Source: Humulus lupulus
Lineage: Eukaryota > Streptophyta > Magnoliopsida > Rosales > Cannabaceae
DNA: 64,000 nucleotides
NCBI RefSeq assembly: GCF_963169125.1
Contig: NC_084794.1
Coordinates: forward strand, 224,003,409 to 224,067,408
Direction of reading: 5' to 3'
Shown: piece by piece, positions 58,161 through 64,000 of the stretch
Position numbering within the stretch: position 1 is the stretch's first letter
How the letters are laid out: the number at the start of each line of letters is the position of its first letter
The notes under the pieces: model-generated
Databases searched by the model: none
Told to the model about the DNA's origin: nothing
The model's input: the letters and a program-made list of their open reading frames with translations, nothing else
Position numbers and translations under genes: made by a program

Positions 58161-58862
58161 CTATGATCCACAACATCCAATTCAAGACAAAAAGATCTGA
58201 ATCGAGAGAGTACCTGGTAACTTGTGTGGATGAAAATTGTAACTGGTTACTTAGAGCTTCAAACTTCAGGAAAACAGAAACATTTAAAATCAGAAAGTAT
58301 GTAAAAACTCACACCTACTCTTTGGACATCATTATGGAAGACCACAGGCAGGAAAATTGCAATGTGATTGGAAAACTAATAAAAACAAAATACATGTCAA
58401 TAAAGAGAGTACACACACCAAATGACATAATCAACGACATGCTAGATAATTATGGTGTTTCAATGGGGTATCAAAAAGCCTGGGGAGTAAGAGAAAAAGC
58501 TTTAGAATTTGCAAGAGGAAACCAAGATGATTCATACCAAAAACTTCTCATCTACCTTCACATGCTAAAAGTCTCGAACCCAGGTACAATAACGCACCTG
58601 GTTACAGACAATAAAAATCACTTCAAATATATGTACCTAGCATTTGCAAATTCCATCAAAGGATGGAAACACTGTAGGGCAGTCATTGTGATAGATGAAA
58701 CTTACTTGAAGACATCATTTGGAGGAACTTTATTCACTGCTTCAACAATCGATGCTAACAACAACATATTTCCATTTGCCTTTGGAATAAGAAACTCTGA
58801 AAATGATTCATCATGGTTATGGTTTTTCACAAAGCTAAAGGATACATATGGAGAAAGAAAAG
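58151..58862 (+). pseudogene. MULE transposase, DNA-binding domain and first catalytic Asp
   Basis: Holds the rest of the MuDR-type DNA-binding domain (SREYLVTCVDENCNWLLRAS, then THTYS where the family has HTCS-like residues) and the start of the DDE catalytic domain, with the first Asp in VIVIDETYLK and FGGTLFTASTIDANNNIFPFAFGI after it. It ends at 58862 with a GT donor. The exon end ERKG joins in frame to the exon at 59047. Confidence 0.88.
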
Positions 58863-59046
58863 GTATTGTTTTCCTTTTTATATTCTTATTCAAACAAATT
58901 AACACACATAAAATAAACTATTTAATAATAATTCAGCAATATAATAGTAAAAATAGTGTAAAAAAATAATAGTCATATAAATTAATGAAACCAGTTACTT
59001 AATTTGGACAAAATAACCAGTTACTTCATCGTGATTTTACAAACAG
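58863..59046 (+). other. intron of the MULE transposase gene
   Basis: GTATTG to AACAG, 184 bases, AT-rich. It separates the first and second catalytic Asp. Splicing keeps the frame (ERKG then IAIISDRHKS). Two copies of the AACCAGTTAC motif lie in it (58987-58998 and 59014-59024). Confidence 0.75.
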
Positions 59047-60137
59047 GTATAGCAATCATTTCAGACAGGCACAAAAGCATAGAAAATGCTATAGACAATG
59101 TATACCCTAAAGCTTTTCATGGAGCATGCATATTCCACCTGCTAAACAACATCAAAGTCAATTTCAGTGTCCATGGGGAGGACCTAAACATAAACTTTGT
59201 GAAAACAGCAAAGGCATATAGGGTACAATCATTTGAGCACTACATGCATGAAATAGACAAGATTGACACTCACATAAGACCATATTTACAAAAAAATTGG
59301 ATATCGCACTTGGTCTAGATGCCATGCTCCAACAAGAAGATATACAATGATGACATCAAATATAGCCGAATCGATAAATGCGGCATTGAAAGCTGCAAGA
59401 ACAATGTTAATCACTACAATGATGGAAGGCCTTTGAAGTTTAGTTTAGAAATGGGTATGGAAAAATGGTAACGAAGCAAACAGAACATTCACACAAGTAA
59501 CAACAGATACTGTAACTGTGCTTAGAGAAAACTTTATTCGGGGTCATTAAATTTTAGGTAACTAACATATATTATGCACTGAATATTATTTACCAAAACA
59601 TTCGGTAACCAGTAACTAATAATTACCACAGTAACTAGTTTCTAACATGTATTCCTCTACTAAAATAAATAGGTCTTCCCAGTAAACACTATACTGTACC
59701 AAGTTGTGGTAGAAGACAAAGGAAATTTTCTGGTCAACCTAATGGAGAAAACATGTGAGTGCAAAAGGTTCCAACAAGATGAAATACCATGTCCACTTGC
59801 AATAGCATTATTTGCCAAAACACAATTGAAAACATATGATTATGTTGCTAATTACTACAAAACTACAACTATGAAAGCAACATATGAGTCATATGTTCAT
59901 CCATTGCCAAATGAAAGCGAATGGACACTACCAGGGACTTTAAACAAAATTGCCCTATCACCAAAAATAAGAAAACCACCAGGACGCCCTAGAAGGAAAA
60001 GAATCAAATCTAGAGGATAACCAAAAGTGCATATTAAATGTGGAAGATGCGCGCAACAAGGACATAATAGAAAAACATGCATGAATGAACCAATCCCAAA
60101 ACAGCGAAACCCAACAAAGCCAAAGAAATTAGACAAA
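59047..60137 (+). pseudogene. MULE transposase, second catalytic Asp to C-terminal zinc knuckle
   Basis: IAIISDRHKSI carries the second Asp, followed by HGACIFHLLNNIK. An extra A in an A7 run near 59291-59297 shifts the frame; in the next frame MTSNIAESINAALKAAR, typical of MULEs, follows. A TGA and a TAA interrupt this part. A second intron seems likely (59558-59672) but does not restore the frame. The SWIM zinc finger is at 59755-59800 (CECKRFQQDEIPC) with Leu where the His should be (CPL). A stop at 60018 separates it from a C-terminal CCHC knuckle (CGRCAQQGHNRKTC, ends 60079). Confidence 0.87.
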
Positions 60138-61075
60138 TAAATTTGTAAAGAGTAAATAAACTACAATTTCAATTGATTCAATTGATATAATAAAATTGTA
60201 TCCTAATGTTTTCTACTTCAATAAAAATGCAGACTTTTTAAGCATTTAACATTTTATAAACTCGACACTCAAGTTCTTGGTTACAACACAAGTTATTCAA
60301 ATCTAAAGACTCAAGTACCTGGTTACAACACATGTAAAAAAAAAACAGTTACTATAAATAAATTTAACAAACGACTATATATACATGTAAAAAATGACTT
60401 AAAAAACTAGTTACATAATCACAAATCTTTCACACAAAATAAAAAACATAAATATATCAAATACAAATAATAAAAATAAAAACTAAAGAAATAGTAACCA
60501 GTTACCTGAAACATATGGCTTTCACTATCAAAAACAGAAGTAACTGGTTACACAATCCTCATACAAACCTATTTACAAAAAAATTAACATTTACAAACCA
60601 GTTGCATAATGAAATATCTCTTTAAAAAACATTAAAAATTCATGAATAAAAAATTATTATAATTTAACAAAAAATAATTCATAAATTAAAAAAAAAAAAT
60701 TGTACCCAATTATCTGTAACGTATGACTGATCTTTTCAAACAATACAATAATTTGTTATCCATTAGCACACAAACTTCTCCAAATATAATTGAAACCTAT
60801 ACGAAAAAAAACATGAACATAACAATATCTTCAAACTTTTAAAAAAATCACCAACTCTATTGAAAAAAAAACATACACATTAATATAAAATACATATAAA
60901 AAAAACTTTATATTAAGCCAAATGTGAAACCAGTTCCTTACATTGACAAAAAAAAAGTACCCAGAAACAAGTACAGTACTAAACTAGTATCAAGTTACAA
61001 ACCACAACTGCACTTTTAAAAAAAGAAAAAGAAAGACATAGTCATTAATACAACTTAAAAAAACTACAAAAATCT
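60138..61075. other. AT-rich spacer between the two MULE genes
   Basis: No coding potential. It holds several copies of the GTAACYRGTTAC motif (60317, 60494, 60540, weaker at 60596 and 60928). The two genes converge here, so their 3' ends probably overlap or lie close. Confidence 0.6.
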
Positions 61076-61289
61076 CTACTTATAATTCCGCCTCCTCTTT
61101 GATTTCTTTGATGGAGCATCATCTTCTGTCTTGTACCCAACAATCTGCTTCTTTTTCCCATGACTATACAAGTTAATGGCAAGATAATCGTGATAAGTAG
61201 CAATTTTGGCAGCCATATTCTTTGGGATATCATCAATCTTCCCATGGATAAACAAATCAGCATACTTGATAACAAATACTCCACAATCA
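61076..61289 (-). pseudogene. Ulp1-like protease, last exon with catalytic Cys
   Basis: Begins right after an AG acceptor with DCGVFVIKYADLF, the Ulp1/C48 catalytic Cys motif. It ends in a basic tail (KKSKRRRNYK) and a TAA. The upstream exon end gives the residues before DCG, including a Gln three positions before the Asp (QEDN pattern), matching the usual oxyanion Gln of this family. Confidence 0.85.
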
Positions 61290-61376
61290 CTGGAAAACAA
61301 ACAAAAAACAAAAAATGAATTAAAAACAAAAATAATAAAAAAAATAAACAACAAATTACAAAAACCAGTTACTTAC
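61290..61376 (-). other. intron of the Ulp1-like gene
   Basis: GTAAGT to TTCCAG on the minus strand, 87 bases. Splicing keeps the frame across the DCG motif. It contains one AACCAGTTAC motif (61362-61372). Confidence 0.78.
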
Positions 61377-61454
61377 TTGTCCTCTTGAGAAGGCAAGTCT
61401 TTGGCAAAGTTAAAATCAATTGGATCCTTCTTCCTAATAGAATATGGACCAACA

Positions 61455-62944
61455 TGTTAGGTTTTATGTAAAACCATGTCAGACATGTAGCACGATTTCA
61501 TATTATCAATAAAAGTAGTAGAAATCATTTAGTTTGTCAATTGTGTTGCTTGCTTGTTTTATTACACGATTATTGAAATAATACAAACATTTATAAAATC
61601 CCGAACATATGGATAGTTACAATTATAGTGACTAGGTCACAGTGGATTATAGTTGTAATTATATGTTCAAAAGAACGAGTCCTAAGATTAGATCAATGCA
61701 TTGGATTTTCACTGATTAGGCAATCTACGATATGATCTACTTACACATTCAGGGTGTGATGTATTGTCCAAGGCTTCGACCAAGTAGATAAGATCAGATG
61801 TATTTAGTTACATCGGACTAGGACCGATATTGATTATTGATTGATAAATAAGTATCGTTTTATTGATTGATAAAATACTGATGAGGGGTAAAACGGTAAT
61901 TTGCACCCAGCTCGTTAGTAAGTCATCGATAGAGGATTGATTGATTGTAATGGTTATAACAATGGATAACGTATTTATGGTTTTGAAAATACGTTCTATG
62001 AATTCAAGAGTTCAATTCCGAGTCTATAGTGGAGTCACGAGGAATTAATAAGGTAGTGAAATTATTCGTAAATAAATTCACGGTAACTTGTTGGAGCTTG
62101 ATTTCATGGATCCATGGTCCCCGCATCACCTTTGAGTAAATCATCTAGAATGTCTCAATTAATTGATTTAATTATCAATTAGGATTTTTAAAGTTGACTA
62201 GGTTAATTTTGGAAAATTTACATAGATATGAGATTTAGAGAATAAAAGAGAATCTTTGGGTAAATTTATTAACATTGATAAATTGGTATCAATATAAATA
62301 AATAATATTAAATCAAGTTTCAAATTATAATTAGTTAATTTGAATAAGGATTTAATTAATTAATTAAAAATAAATAAATAAAAGGTTTTGAATTTAGGCC
62401 CAGTTGGGATTTAAATTCAAAACAAAGAGATTGGGCCCAAGTCCATTTATGGCAGCCCACTGCTTTTATTTTTGTTTATTATTTTAATTAATTTAAATTG
62501 AAATAAATCCCATTAAGTTGCCTATATAAGGAATATGATATCTAGGGTTTTCATAAGGGAAGTGACTTTTAGTTGATTGGTAAGTGAAAACCTAGACAGT
62601 CTAACCTTTTTTGGCCACTCTCTCTTTTTCTTCTTTTCAAGATCTTTATCTCATGTGTTGAGAACCAGCCCACACTAGTTCTAGGTTGATCAAAGGCTTG
62701 GTGAGGCAGACTGTGTTGCTGATCTTGTTCAATCTCTTGATAATACTCTACTACAGAAAGGAATCAAGGGTTAGAGAGATTGAAGGATGGAGTTGTTCCA
62801 GTTCCGCTGCGTAATGTAAGTTTTTACTTTACTCTGTATTTGTATCAATTTCATAGGAGCATGTTCTAGGAATTTGCATGTTTGTTTGATAATATGTAAA
62901 TTGCATGAAAATAAATAAAGATCCTGCAAAGAGTTTTTCCAACA
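61455..62944 (+). repeat. Copia-type solo LTR with CAACA target duplication
   Basis: 1490 bases from TGTTAGGTTT to TTTCCAACA, flanked by CAACA at 61450-61454 and 62945-62949. It has a TATA box (CTATATAAG, 62522-62530) and a CCGCTGCG segment (62803-62811) near its end, as in known plant Copia LTRs. No coding region. It lies inside the main exon of the Ulp1-like gene. Confidence 0.93.
62522..62530 (+). promoter_or_regulatory. TATA box in the Copia-type solo LTR
   Basis: CTATATAAG, about 420 bases before the LTR end and just upstream of a CTAGGGTTTTC stretch. Plant Copia LTRs have their promoter here. Confidence 0.55.
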
Positions 62945-63389
62945 CAACATTCAAGTCCAGATTTTTCCTAGAACCATAAAAATCAAGAAATTCTAGAAAA
63001 TATAGTAAAACAACAGAATAAGCCTTCACATATGGCAAAGCAATACTCTCATTCTTCTTCCCCACCAAAGAGTTGTAGACAGTTAACATCGTACTCTTTA
63101 TGGAAAAGTGAATAAAAACCCAATGCGACTGAACCTTCACATGTACAGGAAAAAGAACATGATCCACATCCACCCAAGGAGTGTTACAAAACAAATATTC
63201 ATCAATAATGTAATCTGAAATGAAGTTATCAAAATGAATGCTACTTGGTTCACATTTGGCTGCCAAAAAGTTATCATACAAACCATTGATAGTTGCGTCA
63301 AACCAGGAGTTCATAGTTGTAACCCTCTTGTTCAAACTATCACTCAACTTAATCATCTTCCTTAAGTAATAAAAACAAACATTGACATG

Positions 63390-63619
63390 CTACAAAAAAT
63401 AAATAAACAAACAAAAGTTAGGAACCTGGTTACTAGCCAATAAATAATAATCAAAACAAGTTACACACAAATACTACAAGAACATGGTTACTTGTAAAAA
63501 AACAAATATCAAAACCAGATACAAACAATACTAAAAGAACCTGGTTACTTGTCTTAACCATGATCAACAAAAATAACAAGACATCTAAACACACAAATAC
63601 TGGTTACAAAGCATTATAC
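63390..63619 (-). other. intron of the Ulp1-like gene
   Basis: Likely GTATAA to TTGTAG on the minus strand, 230 bases, with three or four copies of the AACCTGGTTAC-type motif. The flanking exon ends match the C48 family (WFYKLQTCGE before, CFYYLRK after). Confidence 0.6.
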
Positions 63620-63710
63620 CAAGAACCTCTCCTCCCCACAAGTTTGAAGCTTGTAAAACCACATCTTCTCAGAAATTTTAACAAAAGAATAACCCATCAG
63701 TGGATTGATA
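63620..63710 (-). pseudogene. Ulp1-like protease, upstream exon
   Basis: Reads SFVKISEKMWFYKLQTCGERF on the minus strand in part; the WFYKL..-GEW pattern stands before the exon with YYLRK in plant C48 proteins. The upstream limit is unclear; a TGA lies close by in other frames. Confidence 0.55.
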
Positions 63711-63784
63711 ATGTTATTAACATAAGAAAATTTCTTCTTCCTTCAAACCAAATATATATTGTTGACGCGGTTCTTCCCCAATAG

Positions 63785-64000
63785 ATAATTATACGAATAA
63801 ACAGGATGGATTAGTGCTAAAAAGTGAACTGTAATATGAAGATAACTTAATTCTAAACTGACGAATGGGTAGGTTATCACTCCTCTCCTTTTGGGTGGTT
63901 GAAAGGTTAAAATCCTTCTAGTCCACCAGTCAATATTATTGATATCTCTCGAGTATTCCTTATAGAGTGTTTCTTTACAATAAAAACGCCAACCCCTTGC
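63785..64000 (-). repeat. LTR-like fragment at the right edge
   Basis: The minus strand carries a GTGGACTAGAAGGATTTTAACC segment similar to GTGGACTAGGTGGATTTTATCC in the LTR remnant at 7577-8190, followed by a CAACCACCCAAAA stretch. No ends are visible in the window. Confidence 0.4.

Larger units (their letters stand above)
61377..63389 (-). pseudogene. Ulp1-like protease, main exon, split by a solo LTR
   Basis: Minus strand, from 63389 (VCFYYLRKMIKLSD) through FDNFISDYIIDEYLF and WVDVDHVLFPVHV. The catalytic His is in QSHWVFIHF. The catalytic Asp of the usual YDSL is Asn here (VYNSL). The exon then continues to KNLDLNV, is cut by the solo LTR (61455-62944 with duplication) and resumes at 61449 with SIRKKDPIDFNFAK to the GT donor at 61376. 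The exon alone is open without stops apart from the insertion. The open stretch that runs into the LTR (to 62829) has a tail that is LTR-derived. Confidence 0.85.
57086..63607. repeat. dispersed 12-bp palindromic motif GTAACYRGTTAC
   Basis: Clear copies, in either orientation: 57086, 57169, 57258, 57333, 57416, 57466, 58239, 58596, 58987, 59014, 59604, 60317, 60494, 60540, 61362, 63423, 63537 and 63598, with weaker ones at 59631, 60596, 60928 and 63482. Forms are AACCAGTTAC, AACCGGTTAC and AACTGGTTAC. They fall in spacers, introns and, twice at least, within codons. None is seen inside the solo LTR at 61455-62944. Confidence 0.85.
57060..63750. mobile_element. MULE carrying a Ulp1-type protease gene, decayed
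   Basis: A Mutator-like transposase gene (plus strand, 57522-60137) and a Ulp1/C48-type cysteine-protease gene (minus strand, 63710-61076) face each other, like mudrA and mudrB of MuDR. MULEs with Ulp1-like genes (for example the Kaonashi group) are known. A 12-bp motif of the form GTAACYRGTTAC is scattered across both genes and their introns, from about 57086 to 63607 and, as far as I can see, not outside. A Copia solo LTR (61455-62944) splits the Ulp1 gene. I could not find terminal inverted repeats or a 9-bp duplication, so the limits are set by the motif and are approximate. Confidence 0.8.

Overview
The window is plant nuclear DNA, and no ordinary host gene is recognisable in it. The plant signs are dual-RNase-H (Tat-type) and chromovirus (Del/Tekay-type) Ty3/Gypsy retrotransposons, Ty1/Copia elements with initiator-tRNA-Met primer sites, a MULE with a Ulp1 gene, a Mutator-type MITE, very AT-rich spacers, and many nonsense and transition changes of the kind left by cytosine methylation. 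A eudicot is likely, but I cannot name the species. Nearly all coding potential belongs to transposable elements. Only one large reading frame is undamaged: a 1375-residue Copia gag-pol at 12619-16746.

Layout. 1-7576 (minus): degenerate Tat-lineage Ty3/Gypsy element cut by the left edge, with its 5' LTR at 7006-7576 beside an older LTR remnant (about 7577-8190). 8191-11247: AT-rich spacer with a 365-bp Mutator-type MITE flanked by a 9-bp duplication (8321-8685), a SINE-like fragment, and a repeat pair. 11248-17668 (plus): Copia-1, intact polyprotein but a truncated 5' LTR. 18923-24902 (minus): Copia-2, both LTRs and a 5-bp duplication present, coding region broken. 25087-36707 (plus): a second Tat-lineage element, split by an Athila-like remnant with one complete 1.5-kb LTR (28906-33074). 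36708-39925: a 3.2-kb solo-type LTR without matching flanks. 39926 to about 54898 (minus): a Del/Tekay chromovirus remnant (PBS, gag pieces, pre-RT and RT) carrying four later solo LTRs, each with an exact 5-bp duplication; one of these sits inside another of the same family. About 57060-63750: a MULE with a transposase on the plus strand and a split Ulp1-type cysteine-protease gene on the minus strand, interrupted by a Copia-type solo LTR with a CAACA duplication. The last 200 bases resemble an LTR end.

How the parts relate. Target-site duplications let the order of many insertions be read directly. The solo LTRs of the 40.8-54.9 kb block came after the chromovirus. The LTR at 41336-43724 came after the LTR it interrupts. 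The 61.5-kb LTR came after the Ulp1 gene it splits. The LTR at 36708-39925 joins two unrelated damaged elements and looks like the product of a deletion between two insertions.

Most worth a second look: (1) the Ulp1-bearing MULE and its roughly twenty dispersed copies of a 12-bp palindromic motif of the form GTAACYRGTTAC; (2) an array of AAAACGACNNGTCGTTTT palindromes in the long leader of Copia-1; (3) two in-frame TAG codons at identical places, 204 bases apart, in two diverged Tat-lineage copies.
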